A DNA stretch of 64,000 nucleotides from Chryseobacterium gleum (lineage in GTDB: Bacteria; Bacteroidota; Bacteroidia; Flavobacteriales_D; Crocinitomicaceae). How positions within the stretch are numbered: the first letter of the stretch is position 1; the number at the start of each line of letters is the position of its first letter. Under the pieces are notes generated by a model. The model searched no databases. It was not told the origin of the DNA and was given only the letters and a program-made list of their open reading frames with translations. Location: NCBI GenBank assembly GCA_945882095.1, contig CAMCWF010000006.1, forward strand, positions 42,063 through 106,062, given 5' to 3'. This document shows positions 15,964 to 25,913 of the stretch, piece by piece. The position numbers and the translations under genes are program-made.

Positions 15964-18753
15964 TTATCTAATTAAGGTTATGTGTCCGTGACGCGTTTTG
16001 TCTCCACTTACGATTTTGTAAAAATAAACCCCTTGCGTGAGTTCTTTGGTAGCCTGGTCTAAACCTGAAAAGGGCACTTCGTTTCTTGAGAACATGTAAA
16101 CCAATTGTCCCCAACGGTTGAAAATACTCATGGTGTATTCCAAGCACTCGTCCAACGCAAGGTCAGTGTCCATAAAATCATTGATTCCGTCGCCATCCGC
16201 AGTGATGACATTGGGTATGGTTTGCTCGTCTAAGGTTTCCTCAGTGATAAAATTGATGTCTTGTTGGAAAGTATAGACACATGGATAGTCATTGGTCACG
16301 GTTAGTACTACGTTGTGCGTCCCTGGCCCACTAAATTGATAACTGGCGGTTAAAGAATCATTGCCAAACACGAGGTTGTTTGTGGACCACGCAACGTCGG
16401 TAATTACCTCGTTAGAAGGAAATTGTCCAGTGAAATTGGCAATGTAATCACACAACTGAACAAAACTAAAATCTGCGGTTGGATTGGTGGGGACATCCAC
16501 GGGAAGTACAATGGTATCATTACATCCTCCGGGTTGGGTGGACACCACGAGTGACATCGACGCCATTCCTGAGGTACCGAAGTCATGGGTGACTGCAGCG
16601 TTTTGGGAAGCCAAAGGATTTCCATTGGCAAACCACTGGTAGCTTAATTGGTCGTTGAAAATATTGTTTACGCTACTGGTACTTGCAAAAGCGACTTGCG
16701 TGGAATAACAGTCAACAACCATCGAGAAGTTTGCGTTGGGAATGGGGTGTGCATCAATGGCAACTGTATCTGTATTTAAGCATGCGTTCGTATCCGTTAC
16801 GGTGACAATTAAATTAAAGGTTCCGATGGAAGGGGGGGTATACAGACTACCGTTCTGAAGATTTCCAGCCCAATTATAGGTTACAGGGTCTACAGAGCTC
16901 GCCATAAGGTTTACGGCATTGCCAAGGCACAAAAGGGTGTCGTCTCCAGCGTATACCTGTGGTTCACTAAGTAAGAAGGTGTCGTTGACTGCGCAGAATT
17001 CAGGAAGGGTGTATGTGGTGACATAGTTTCCTACGGCTAAGGATCCTGGGTTAAAAACACCTGCAGGGGAAACATTCGTGCCGCTCCAAGTACCTCCGTT
17101 TGGATTCGCTGAAAAATTAACAGCAGCACTGCTGGTACAAATTATATCTGGTATCGTGATTTGCGGATCGTAGACATAAATATTTCGTACAATGGTATCA
17201 GAATTTAAGCCACATGTTGAGTATAGGTAAATTTGGTATACCCCAGGGGTGGAAAACGTCAGTGCTGGATTGATTTGCCCGTTAAAAAATGATCCGTTGA
17301 CATTCCATTCTTGGAAACAGGTAAGTCCAACAATGGTGGTATTGCTTAGAAATACTGAATCGTTAACACAAACCGTGGTGTCTGAAATCGAAAACGCTGG
17401 AATGCTCGTACATGATTGACAAATGTATTGGTCCGTAGGGGCGTAGTTTGTGTAATTTATTTGCGGCACATCGGCAACAATGTTTGAAGGTTGGTTAGAT
17501 CCTGAGGTTGTGCCTGTTAAGTTTACGTTCACAACAGAAAGGGCAGGCGTATTCATTTGGCAGCCCACTTGTCCGATGCTGTCGGTTTTTATAAACAAAG
17601 GATCGAAACTGTTGTCAACATTTCCAAAATAAGGAGAAGTTGTCATTGCAGAAATTGAAAATCCATTGTCGTTGTTGAATTTCACCCCTATTCCTTTGTC
17701 TCTGTCCGCCCCGCCATAGGTTCTTGCCCAATCAAGGTTACCTGTTGGGGAGATGGCAAAAAGTAAAATGTCCTTTTCACCCATGTTTTCATTGATGTTT
17801 GCGGCGGGATTCGCTGCGGTGGGGAAGGAATTGGTATGTCCTAAAATCGCATATCCACCAGGATGAAGAGTGATGTCACGGGATTGGTCTCGAATCGCAC
17901 CCCCATAGGCTTTACTCCAGACAACCGCTCCATTGGTTAAAGAAAGTTTCGCAACAAGTATGTTTTCGTCACCCAATGCACCAAGAAGGGTAGGGGAAGT
18001 CACCAACAGGGTGTTGTCAGAATAATCTACCACCCCTTTACATGACCAAATGGTATGGTCTTGGTCTGTCCATCCTGCGCCACCATATCTTTTGTTCCAA
18101 ATGAAATTTCCAGTAGCATCCAACCTTGCGGCGGCGACATCGTTTCCTGTTCCTGCGCCCGCACTCGCGATGATGATGTCACCATTGCTTAACTCATCCA
18201 ACCACAATCCCATGTCACCCATGCCTGTGATTTGTCGACTCCAGATAAGGTTGCCTACATTGTCTGTGCGAATGAGGTACAAAACCCCTGTGTTTTTACC
18301 AATTGAAATGATGTCACCGTTCGCAGCTTCGGCAGCATACATCATCCATTCAAAGTTGTATCGCTTAATCCACAGTGGGTTACCTGTTAAATCAATTTTC
18401 ATGTTGAAAGCCCTTGCGCCTACACCGGAATACAATCCAGAAACCAAGTAATTTCCATCGTTCATTTGAAAAATACTTTTGCCTCCCTCTTGGTCAAAGG
18501 TACCATACAGTTTAAACCATTCGATGTTTCCACAAACATCAAGTTTGTACACATAAATGTCACAGTCTCCATACGAACCATTTCCTTCATGCTGACCTGT
18601 CGCAATAAAACCACCGTCATTGGTAACCTCTAATTGCAATGCACCCTGCATACCCGAAAGGTTGTATTTCCGGTAGAAAGTATTGTTTTGCGCATGCGCG
18701 GAATTGAAAAGAAAAAGAAAAGTCAGTGAAATAATGAAAATACGTAATGTCAT
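15964..18753 (-). CDS. T9SS type B sorting-domain protein with beta-propeller and PKD-like regions
   Basis: 929 residues with an N-terminal signal peptide (FIISLTFLFLFNSAHAQ). Residues about 25-400 contain repeated blades of the kind GN..W.K.YGG (for example NFIWNKRYGGAGW, NLDWARTYGGADRD), typical of SBBP-like propellers. These are followed by Ig/PKD-like modules and a gliding-motility-associated C-terminal domain (NVITADGDGINDFMD ... FNRWGQLVY ... GVYFYKIVSG). It is therefore a T9SS client secreted to the surface or outside. A small exported protein gene follows after 14 bases. Ligand unknown. Confidence 0.88.
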   Translation of the reverse strand: MTLRIFIISLTFLFLFNSAHAQNNTFYRKYNLSGMQGALQLEVTNDGGFIATGQHEGNGSYGDCDIYVYKLDVCGNIEWFKLYGTFDQEGGKSIFQMNDGNYLVSGLYSGVGARAFNMKIDLTGNPLWIKRYNFEWMMYAAEAANGDIISIGKNTGVLYLIRTDNVGNLIWSRQITGMGDMGLWLDELSNGDIIIASAGAGTGNDVAAARLDATGNFIWNKRYGGAGWTDQDHTIWSCKGVVDYSDNTLLVTSPTLLGALGDENILVAKLSLTNGAVVWSKAYGGAIRDQSRDITLHPGGYAILGHTNSFPTAANPAANINENMGEKDILLFAISPTGNLDWARTYGGADRDKGIGVKFNNDNGFSISAMTTSPYFGNVDNSFDPLFIKTDSIGQVGCQMNTPALSVVNVNLTGTTSGSNQPSNIVADVPQINYTNYAPTDQYICQSCTSIPAFSISDTTVCVNDSVFLSNTTIVGLTCFQEWNVNGSFFNGQINPALTFSTPGVYQIYLYSTCGLNSDTIVRNIYVYDPQITIPDIICTSSAAVNFSANPNGGTWSGTNVSPAGVFNPGSLAVGNYVTTYTLPEFCAVNDTFLLSEPQVYAGDDTLLCLGNAVNLMASSVDPVTYNWAGNLQNGSLYTPPSIGTFNLIVTVTDTNACLNTDTVAIDAHPIPNANFSMVVDCYSTQVAFASTSSVNNIFNDQLSYQWFANGNPLASQNAAVTHDFGTSGMASMSLVVSTQPGGCNDTIVLPVDVPTNPTADFSFVQLCDYIANFTGQFPSNEVITDVAWSTNNLVFGNDSLTASYQFSGPGTHNVVLTVTNDYPCVYTFQQDINFITEETLDEQTIPNVITADGDGINDFMDTDLALDECLEYTMSIFNRWGQLVYMFSRNEVPFSGLDQATKELTQGVYFYKIVSGDKTRHGHITLIR

Positions 18754-18904
18754 CGTAGGTTGGATTGCGTTAAAATATTGCTATTTATCGTTCACGAATT
18801 TACGGCTTTTTTTCCGCTTTCGGTTGAACTTTTTAAGTTTGTTTCAGTGCAAATGATTCAAATTCTGACCTAATCTTCCTTTTGAAAGCGTTGAAAAATA
18901 AGTG

Positions 18905-19768
18905 TCAAGGTAATTTTTCAAGTGTTGATGCGATTGACCTATAAAGGCTTACCATACCATCGTAGTTGATATAGGTTTCATCATCGCTGATACGATGGTA
19001 GTCGTTGTGAATCCCAGTGCTGATGTTTACACATGGAAACGCTAAAAAATGACGGGTATCCAACAGGTTTACACGGGTTGTGTCTTCGGTGGAAATGGAA
19101 AAGACGTTGCTTTTTAGGTTAAACCATTCGTTCCTGTTCGAGGAAAGGAAGATTTTTGGTTCCTGTTCATCCATTCTACCCACCATGTCGAAGTTAACAA
19201 CGCCCATTAATTGTTTCCATTTTTTAGGCCAATAGGAGGAAAGATGTTGGGCACCGAAGGTCCCGATTTCGTGACCGGTATACCCTACAAATGCAAGGTT
19301 AAAAGGCAGTTTCTTCAAGTCCATAAAATGTGCTAAAGCCATCATGAGGGCTACGCCCGAGGCATTGTCGTCTGCGCCGTTGTGTACAGCATGATTTCCT
19401 GGAGATTTTGACAGGGGTCCGCCAAATCCAATGTGGTCGACGTGCGCGCCAATCAGTAAGGTCCGCTGCTTTTGGTTGTTGACGAAGAATCCAACCATTT
19501 CCGATTGAATTTTAACCGAGTCCAATTTGATAATATAGGCAAACTTTTTAACCTTTCCTTTTGCTTGGTTCGCCTTGAAGGTTTTGATTAAAAATTGGTT
19601 CGTTTGGTGTTCTTGCGCACCGCCGGTAGCCCTGCCTTGCATTTCATCACTGGCTAAAAAAGATACCTGTGATTTTAAAAAACAGTGAAGTACAGAATCG
19701 GATTGTGCATTCCCATGAAAACATGTGAAGACGCAAAGAAATGGAACTACAGAAAAAATATTTCGCAA
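18905..19768 (-). CDS. M28 family zinc peptidase, exported
   Basis: 287 residues. The start is TTG at 19768: an upstream in-frame stop excludes a longer form, and this start gives a signal peptide (MRNIFSVVPFLCVFTCFHGNAQ by initiator Met). Zinc ligands follow the M28 order: GAHVDHIG (His109, Asp111), NGADDNASG (Asp133), YTGHEIG with Glu167 (the usual EE is HE here), and NFDMVGR (Asp194). An aminopeptidase-like role in periplasmic or extracellular peptide breakdown is expected. It lies 27 bases downstream of the collagen-like gene and may share its transcript. Confidence 0.85.
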   Translation of the reverse strand: MRNIFSVVPFLCVFTCFHGNAQSDSVLHCFLKSQVSFLASDEMQGRATGGAQEHQTNQFLIKTFKANQAKGKVKKFAYIIKLDSVKIQSEMVGFFVNNQKQRTLLIGAHVDHIGFGGPLSKSPGNHAVHNGADDNASGVALMMALAHFMDLKKLPFNLAFVGYTGHEIGTFGAQHLSSYWPKKWKQLMGVVNFDMVGRMDEQEPKIFLSSNRNEWFNLKSNVFSISTEDTTRVNLLDTRHFLAFPCVNISTGIHNDYHRISDDETYINYDGMVSLYRSIASTLEKLP

Positions 19769-19795
19769 AATGATTCCGATAGCCAGCTAGATTAT

Positions 19796-22783
19796 TTATT
19801 TTTTGATGGACGTTGGTTTTACATCAATAAAGTTTGCAGGCATCTTTCCAAAGCGAATGGTACTGCCATCCCACCACATTCCCATGGCATTTCTTTCCTT
19901 GATGTTATCATTGAATAAAACTTGGTCTATGTTTCTTTCGAAATCTGAAGCCCCCACGATTTTATTTGCAACTTCATTCTTTTGAATAATGCGGTTTCCA
20001 ACGGTAATCCATGAAATCGAAACATTGGAATGCCCATTGTTTAATTCTTTTACGGTAAAACCTTCCTTGGTGACCTCTGAAACATAAAGTCCGTTGCAAT
20101 TTCCATTTGGAGAAACCGTAACCGTAGGTGTTTCACCCAAAAGCGATTTAAAATCTTCAGTAAAGGCAATAAAAGCAGATCCATTTACCAAGGTAGACTT
20201 TCCGTTGTTATAAATTTTAGATTCCGTTGCTGTGACGGCATAAACAGCTTTCTTTTCTTGGTTTGCATTTCCGACCAATTCGATGTTGTTACCATAGGTA
20301 TAGGTGTTTCCTGAATTGTAGGTGGCAAACAATTCACCTTTGTTTAGTTGTCCGATAATCTCACCTTTGTTGATTGAACCTGCGACACCTCCAAAAAATC
20401 CACCGCCAATGCCATTGTGTTGGTTTTGGGTTAAAATTCCAGCGCCACTGAAGTAACTAGCCGATCCGTAAACACCGTATGTATTGCTTGCACTGTTTTT
20501 ATATCCTAATGACCCCCAATAGTTTCCGGTCCAAACGGCACCTAAGGTACCACCGCAGCGGGTGTAATCATTCCAGTTATATCCTGCAGCACCAAAAGAG
20601 TATAAATCGCCCCAGAAATTAAAACCAGCAGTTGCTGAATTTGAAGTGGTGTTTGAATAACCTGTACCATCATTTTGGCTGTCTCGATTTCGGTATGCAT
20701 ACATTGAATGTTGACCATCACCATTTGCTGTAAGTTGGTTTCTCCAGACGTACAATTGTGCATTTAATTGGGGTGAAGCATTGATTCCCAATGAAGTACC
20801 ATCATCTTGAATTAAGGAATTGCTAAGTGTGGTGGAGGCAATAAATTTAGGAACATAGTTCGCGCTTCCTGAGCCAGCAAAACCTGCCGGACCTTGAGGA
20901 CCTTGAGGACCTTGAGGACCTTGTGGTCCTGTTGCTCCTTGTGGACCTGTTCCACCTGGACCTTGTGGACCTTGAGGACCCGTTGCACCCGTAGCACCTG
21001 TTGGACCCGCTGGACCTTGAGGACCTGTTCCACCTGGACCTTGTGGCCCAGTTGCACCCGTAGGACCCGTTGCACCCGTAGGGCCTTGTGGACCGGTTAA
21101 TCCTTGTGGACCTGTTGCGCCTTGTGGTCCAGTTGCGCCTGTTAATCCTTGAACCCCTTGAGCTCCAGTAGCACCTTGAGGTCCCGTTGCGCCTTGCGCA
21201 CCAATAATCGAAACACCCGCAGGCCATACACCGTTTGCCTTTGGACCATACATCATGTTGGTAGCTGTGTTGATATAGAAATCACCATTATTACCATTGT
21301 TTGCCAATGGAGCTACCACACCATTCAACATGGATGTTCCTGTAAGTCCTTGGATTCCCTGAATTCCTTGTGGCCCTTGCGGTCCTGTTAATCCAATAGA
21401 TCCTTGTGGCCCCGTAGCACCTGTTGCTCCCGTAAGACCTGTTGGTCCTTGTGGTCCCGTTGCGCCTGTCAATCCAATCAATCCTTGAGGACCTGTAGGA
21501 CCTGTAGCACCCGTTAAACCTGTAGCACCCTGTGGACCTGTTGCACCAATAATTGAAACACCTGCGGGCCAAACACCATTTGCTTTTGGACCGTATAGCA
21601 TGTTCGTCGCCGTATTGATGAAAAAGTCACCATCGTTTCCTATGATTGCGGTTGGGGCCGTAATTCCGTTTAGCATAGAAGTTCCTGTGAGGCCTTGTGG
21701 ACCAGTTGGGCCAGTTGGACCTGCAACGCCTTGAGGACCTGTAAGACCAATTGAACCTGTAGCTCCAATGATTGAAACACCTGCTGGCCACGCACCATTT
21801 GCTTTTGGACCGTATAACATATTCGCAGCTGTATTGATGAAAAAGTCACCATTGTTTCCAATTAGGGCTGTTGGTGCAACGATTCCGTTAAGCATCGAAG
21901 TTCCTGTGAGTCCTTGTGGACCTTGTGCACCTGTTGGTCCTGCAACGCCTTGAGGACCTGTAAGACCAATTGAACCTGTAGCACCAATGATTGAAACACC
22001 TGCTGGCCACGCACCATTTGCTTTAGGACCGTATAGCATATTCGTAGCAGTATTGATGAAAAAGTCACCGTTGTTTCCTATCAGGGCTGTTGGTGCTGCG
22101 ATTCCGTTAAGCATCGAAGTTCCTGTAAGTCCTTGTATTCCCTGAGGTCCTTGTGCACCTGATGGACCTGCAACGCCTTGAGGGCCGGTTGGACCTGTTA
22201 ATCCCGTTGGACCTGCTACACCTTGAGGTCCTTTGATGTTTCCTGTTAAATTCCAAACGGTGGCTGCAGATTTGTAGTACACGTTTCCAGTTGCGGTATC
22301 AAGGTAATAATCTCCAACATTTCCAAGTGCTGCAGCTGGGGCAACGGCGCCGTACCTCCATTGATTGAGTTGCACACCTGCTGTTTTCGCATACAAGGCG
22401 TAAGGAGTACTCATTAACCTTTGAGATCCGTAATCAACATAATTGGTTCCATTTGCAAAATCAACAGCTAAACAAACCCAGTAATTGCCAGTGGCCCAAT
22501 TGATCGATGAAAAATTACCTGAAAGAACGGTCCCTTGTCCAATTACGAAATTTATCAAACCGTGGGTATTCGTATTAATGGCTTGACGTTCTTGATAAAC
22601 AATGGTTCCAGTGGCAGACGTTTGTCGCAATTGTACGCGAACTGCCACAGCGGAATTGGTGACCAAAGATCCGGAGGTGGTTCTAATAACTGCCTGGTAG
22701 TTAATTCCTTCAGGTGCTTGGGCTAAAAGTTGACTGCTTAAAGAAAGAACCAACACAGTGAATACAAGATTCAATAATTTCAT
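19796..22783 (-). CDS. Exported collagen-like repeat protein with repeated head modules
   Basis: 995 residues with signal peptide ([19 protein letters not shown]). Head region [12 protein letters not shown], shared with the neighbouring paralogue, is a common start of Bacteroidota fibre-like proteins. Residues about 185-640 are Gly-X-Y collagen runs rich in GPQ, GAT and GPT, interrupted by four copies of a compact module containing [13 protein letters not shown]. The modules are spaced 219, 219 and 345 bases apart. The C-terminal 340 residues are globular and glycine-rich ([14 protein letters not shown]) without an S74 or T9SS domain that I can see. Likely a trimeric surface fibre; export route unclear. 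Confidence 0.82.
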   Translation of the reverse strand: MKLLNLVFTVLVLSLSSQLLAQAPEGINYQAVIRTTSGSLVTNSAVAVRVQLRQTSATGTIVYQERQAINTNTHGLINFVIGQGTVLSGNFSSINWATGNYWVCLAVDFANGTNYVDYGSQRLMSTPYALYAKTAGVQLNQWRYGAVAPAAALGNVGDYYLDTATGNVYYKSAATVWNLTGNIKGPQGVAGPTGLTGPTGPQGVAGPSGAQGPQGIQGLTGTSMLNGIAAPTALIGNNGDFFINTATNMLYGPKANGAWPAGVSIIGATGSIGLTGPQGVAGPTGAQGPQGLTGTSMLNGIVAPTALIGNNGDFFINTAANMLYGPKANGAWPAGVSIIGATGSIGLTGPQGVAGPTGPTGPQGLTGTSMLNGITAPTAIIGNDGDFFINTATNMLYGPKANGVWPAGVSIIGATGPQGATGLTGATGPTGPQGLIGLTGATGPQGPTGLTGATGATGPQGSIGLTGPQGPQGIQGIQGLTGTSMLNGVVAPLANNGNNGDFYINTATNMMYGPKANGVWPAGVSIIGAQGATGPQGATGAQGVQGLTGATGPQGATGPQGLTGPQGPTGATGPTGATGPQGPGGTGPQGPAGPTGATGATGPQGPQGPGGTGPQGATGPQGPQGPQGPQGPAGFAGSGSANYVPKFIASTTLSNSLIQDDGTSLGINASPQLNAQLYVWRNQLTANGDGQHSMYAYRNRDSQNDGTGYSNTTSNSATAGFNFWGDLYSFGAAGYNWNDYTRCGGTLGAVWTGNYWGSLGYKNSASNTYGVYGSASYFSGAGILTQNQHNGIGGGFFGGVAGSINKGEIIGQLNKGELFATYNSGNTYTYGNNIELVGNANQEKKAVYAVTATESKIYNNGKSTLVNGSAFIAFTEDFKSLLGETPTVTVSPNGNCNGLYVSEVTKEGFTVKELNNGHSNVSISWITVGNRIIQKNEVANKIVGASDFERNIDQVLFNDNIKERNAMGMWWDGSTIRFGKMPANFIDVKPTSIKK
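21216..22010 (-). repeat. Four-copy module repeat inside the collagen-like gene
   Basis: Aligned positions of the conserved GPKANG-x-WPAG segment are near 22001, 21782, 21563 and 21218, so periods are 219, 219 and 345 bases. The first three copies are nearly identical at DNA level, which points to recent duplication. Confidence 0.75.
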
Positions 22784-22903
22784 AGTAGGAAATTTAGATT
22801 ATTCAGAAGTAAAAGTAACGCCAAAAGAATTGAATTAAATCCAATAATATTAGGTTTAATAATATATTAATATTGATGAAAAGTAGCCTCGCGGGTAAAT
22901 GGA

Positions 22904-24985
22904 CTAATCCTTTTTTTCCAACATTTCGATGCGCTTCTTCAATTCTTGAATTTCCTTGTCTTGCGCCTTAATTGCTTCAACAAGTACAGGAATTACTTCA
23001 GTATATCCTACTGTCTTCAAAGTCTCAAATTCTTTTTCAGATGGATTTAAACGGGTTGAATGATAAGGAATGTTCTTCGTTTTTACGATTTCAGGCATCA
23101 CCAGCTCTACTTCTTGTGCTATGAAACCGTAGGTCGTTCCTGTTTTAAGCCCTAAGCCTGCAAATTCATCAAGTTTGTGTTCATAGGTAACACCACGTAA
23201 TCCGCGAATGATGTCCATTGGTTGGCGAATGGTTTCAATGTTCTTTTTAATTTTTTGGTCAGAGGCGCTTAAAAAGCTTCCTGTATATCCAAGGTCATTT
23301 AAGAACAATCCTCCCCATCCTGCACCTACAGAAGGTAGGCTTCCTATGACACCACAGGCACCTGTGTTGGAGCTTGTACCCCTAACTCCAGCACTGTTGA
23401 CATTTGACCCTGCATGCTCTCCTTGAATGGCAGCAAATCCCGTATTATTTCCTCCGAAAATATACCCGTAAATACCTGCGCCGTTATTGTTAGAATACCC
23501 ATTGATGGTCCATGGAAGGGCTGCAGAAGATACACCCCCAACCAGATCTCCTGAAAAATTCGCCTGTGCCGAGGAAGCACCGAAGAAAATTTCGCCTGTA
23601 TTTGTAAAACGTGCGCGAAGCGAGCTATTGGCATAGATATCAAAATTGTAATTATTTAAGGTTCCTGCCACGATATCGGAACTTGAGGTATTCCCTCCAA
23701 CCAACAAGGCTTTAACACTCGAGTTTACGGTTTGAGGGGCTGTGGTTACCGTTGAAAAGGTTCCGTCGGTGGAAAAATTGTTGGATGAAATGCTCCAGCT
23801 TGATCCGGCTACTCCGGCAGGACCTTGTGCACCTGTTGGACCTGCTGGGCCTGTTGCTCCCGCTGGACCTGTTAAACCGATGGGACCTTGAGCTCCTGTC
23901 GCACCTGTGGGACCTGCTGGGCCTGTTGCTCCCGCTGGACCTGTTAAACCGATGGGACCTTGAGCTCCTGTCGCTCCTGTGGGACCTGCTGGGCCTGTTG
24001 CGCCCGCTGGACCTGTTAAACCGATGGGACCTTGAGCTCCTGTCGCTCCTGTGGGACCTGCTGGGCCTGTTGCTCCTGCTGGTCCTGTTAAACCGATGAG
24101 ACCTTGAGCTCCTGTCGCTCCTGTGGGACCCGCTGGGCCTGTTGCTCCAATAGATCCTGCGGGACCAGTGGCACCAATTAAGGAAACCCCATTGGGCCAA
24201 GAGTTGTTTGCTTTTGGTCCGTACAACATGTTTGTAGCTGTATTTATGTAGAAATCACCATTGTTCCCAATTACGGCAGTTGGAGCGATGATGCCACTCA
24301 TGATTGAAGTACCTGCAGGGCCTGCAACACCTGTTGGACCTTGTGGTCCTGCTGCACCCGCTGGTCCTGTAGCACCTGCTGGTCCTGTAGCACCCGCTGG
24401 TCCTGTAGCACCTGCCGAACCTGTTGATCCTTTAATGTTACCCGTCAAAATCCAAGTGGTAGCCGCAGATTTGTAGTACACATTTCCAGTGGCTGTATCA
24501 AGGTAGAAATCACCCATGTTTCCCAATGCCGCTGCGGGCGCAACCGCACCGTATCGCCATTGGTTGAGTTGTACACCTGCCGTTTTCGCATAAAGCGCAT
24601 AAGGTGTGCTCATTAACCGTTGAGAACCATAATCGACATAGTTTGTGCCGTTTGAGAAATCTACAGCGAGACAAACCCAATAATTTCCTGAAGCCCAGTT
24701 AATGGAAGAAAAAGTTCCAGAAAGTACCGTTCCAGAACCGATTACAAAATTCACCAATCCAAATTGGGTGCTTGTAGCGGTTTGTCGTTCAGAATATACC
24801 AACGTTCCATTCGCAGAGGTTTGTTTGATTTGAACACGAATGGCCATGTTTGAATTGGTAACCAAGGTCCCGTCTGATTTTCTGATCACTGCTTGATAGT
24901 TAATTCCTTCCGGAGCTTGTGCAAAAAGCAGGTTTGAAATTCCTAAAGTGAAGCAAAAAATAAAAAAGCGTGTAAAAAAGTTCAT
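22904..24985 (-). CDS. Exported collagen-like fibre protein with C-terminal S74 self-cleaving chaperone domain
   Basis: 693 residues with signal peptide ([23 protein letters not shown] region) and the same [12 protein letters not shown] head as the gene downstream. One [13 protein letters not shown] module is present. Residues about 185-400 are Gly-X-Y triplets including four exact-period 24-residue units. After a beta-rich stalk the last 120 residues are a Peptidase_S74 intramolecular chaperone: [12 protein letters not shown] begins at Ser575 with Lys580 five residues on, the spacing of the autocleavage dyad in phage endosialidase chaperones, followed by YGFIAQEVE and a C-terminal coiled coil ([19 protein letters not shown]). 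It would trimerise and release its own C-terminus. 120 bases upstream of the paralogue. Confidence 0.88.
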   Translation of the reverse strand: MNFFTRFFIFCFTLGISNLLFAQAPEGINYQAVIRKSDGTLVTNSNMAIRVQIKQTSANGTLVYSERQTATSTQFGLVNFVIGSGTVLSGTFSSINWASGNYWVCLAVDFSNGTNYVDYGSQRLMSTPYALYAKTAGVQLNQWRYGAVAPAAALGNMGDFYLDTATGNVYYKSAATTWILTGNIKGSTGSAGATGPAGATGPAGATGPAGAAGPQGPTGVAGPAGTSIMSGIIAPTAVIGNNGDFYINTATNMLYGPKANNSWPNGVSLIGATGPAGSIGATGPAGPTGATGAQGLIGLTGPAGATGPAGPTGATGAQGPIGLTGPAGATGPAGPTGATGAQGPIGLTGPAGATGPAGPTGATGAQGPIGLTGPAGATGPAGPTGAQGPAGVAGSSWSISSNNFSTDGTFSTVTTAPQTVNSSVKALLVGGNTSSSDIVAGTLNNYNFDIYANSSLRARFTNTGEIFFGASSAQANFSGDLVGGVSSAALPWTINGYSNNNGAGIYGYIFGGNNTGFAAIQGEHAGSNVNSAGVRGTSSNTGACGVIGSLPSVGAGWGGLFLNDLGYTGSFLSASDQKIKKNIETIRQPMDIIRGLRGVTYEHKLDEFAGLGLKTGTTYGFIAQEVELVMPEIVKTKNIPYHSTRLNPSEKEFETLKTVGYTEVIPVLVEAIKAQDKEIQELKKRIEMLEKKD
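23868..24155 (-). repeat. 72-bp tandem repeats (about four units) in the collagen region
   Basis: Units starting at 23868, 23940, 24012 and 24084 differ by only a few bases each and encode 24 residues of Gly-X-Y ([20 protein letters not shown] plus QGPI). Exact period and high identity mark a tract prone to slippage or unequal recombination. Confidence 0.85.
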
Positions 24986-25139
24986 ATTCGTAGTATTAGA
25001 ATGTAGATTTGGTTTTAAAAAACCGACATAAATTTAAGGAATATTAATTAGTTTTATACTTGTCTTAGGAATTAAATATTAAGTTAATATTGGCGTAAAT
25101 CCCACCGTTTTTTTTCGACAATATTTGATCATATTTAGC

Positions 25140-25913
25140 ATGAAAAATCCCATTGATTTTACTTTCAAAATGCGTCAATCATCAATGTTGCTGTTTTGCT
25201 TGATACTGTTTTCTTTACAGATATTCGCCAAGGATGATAAGCATATTTTGTTCATAGGCAATTCATACACATACAGAAACCACATGCCAAAAATGGTGGC
25301 CGAATTGGCAAAAACAAATGGCAGACAGGTGGATGTTCAATGGAATGTGCGCGGGAAGACCTCGTTTTACCAACACATCGGTCGACCCGAATTGTTTGAA
25401 GCCATTCAGTGGAAGCCTTGGGACATCGTGGTTTTACAAGGATCGAGCAGAGACATGTTAAAGGGCGAAACATACATGCGAACCAAAACCATTCCCGCAT
25501 TAAAGAAAATGATAAAAGCCATTCGGAAACGAAATCCAAATGCACACATCGTTTTTTACATGACATGGGCCTACAAAAATGGCTACAAACCAAATCCCAA
25601 CGCGAATTCTTATGCGAAAATGACAAATTTGGTTGCCAAGGGATACATTGAAATCGCCAAGATGTTTGATGCTTCCATAGCTCCAGTGGGATTGTTTTGG
25701 ATGAACTTAAAATCTAAGAATCCAAAAATCGCATTGCATCAGCCGGACAAGGCTCATCCCAGTAAATTAGGTTCTTTTGCTACTGCTTGTTGTATGTATT
25801 GTACCCTTTTTAAATCTCCCATCAAAAAAATACCCAGGAGTTTAAAATCCATTAAATACAACGATTACATTCGACGTAGCAGCAATGAATTTGTGTTGAC
25901 TCCTCAGGAGTGA
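25140..25913 (+). CDS. Exported SGNH-like hydrolase (DUF4886-like)
   Basis: 257 residues from ATG 25140; the ATG at 25170 is an alternative that sits directly before the hydrophobic signal (MLLFCLILFSLQIFA). The catalytic block I motif is ILFIGNSYTYRNHMP (GNS in place of GDS), block III-like VVLQGSS, and the terminal Asp-His pair is in PDKAHPSKLGS. These are the marks of SGNH hydrolases of the DUF4886 type, which act on ester or acetyl groups of glycans; the substrate is not deducible. Convergent with the desaturase gene, with coding ends overlapping by 10 bases. Confidence 0.8.
   Translation: MKNPIDFTFKMRQSSMLLFCLILFSLQIFAKDDKHILFIGNSYTYRNHMPKMVAELAKTNGRQVDVQWNVRGKTSFYQHIGRPELFEAIQWKPWDIVVLQGSSRDMLKGETYMRTKTIPALKKMIKAIRKRNPNAHIVFYMTWAYKNGYKPNPNANSYAKMTNLVAKGYIEIAKMFDASIAPVGLFWMNLKSKNPKIALHQPDKAHPSKLGSFATACCMYCTLFKSPIKKIPRSLKSIKYNDYIRRSSNEFVLTPQE

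Noticed and set aside
18891..18921. Inverted repeat TTGAAAAAT / ATTTTTCAA around the M28 peptidase stop codon as a terminator
   Set aside because: Arms are almost entirely A/T, the stem overlaps the coding end, and no T-run follows on the minus strand.
20894..21391. Opposite-strand reading frames rich in Arg, Thr and Trp across the collagen region
   Set aside because: They are shadows created by the Gly-Pro codon periodicity of the real minus-strand gene.
23868..24155. Regular short repeats that could suggest a CRISPR array
   Set aside because: Units are contiguous, in frame and encode collagen triplets; there are no unique spacers.
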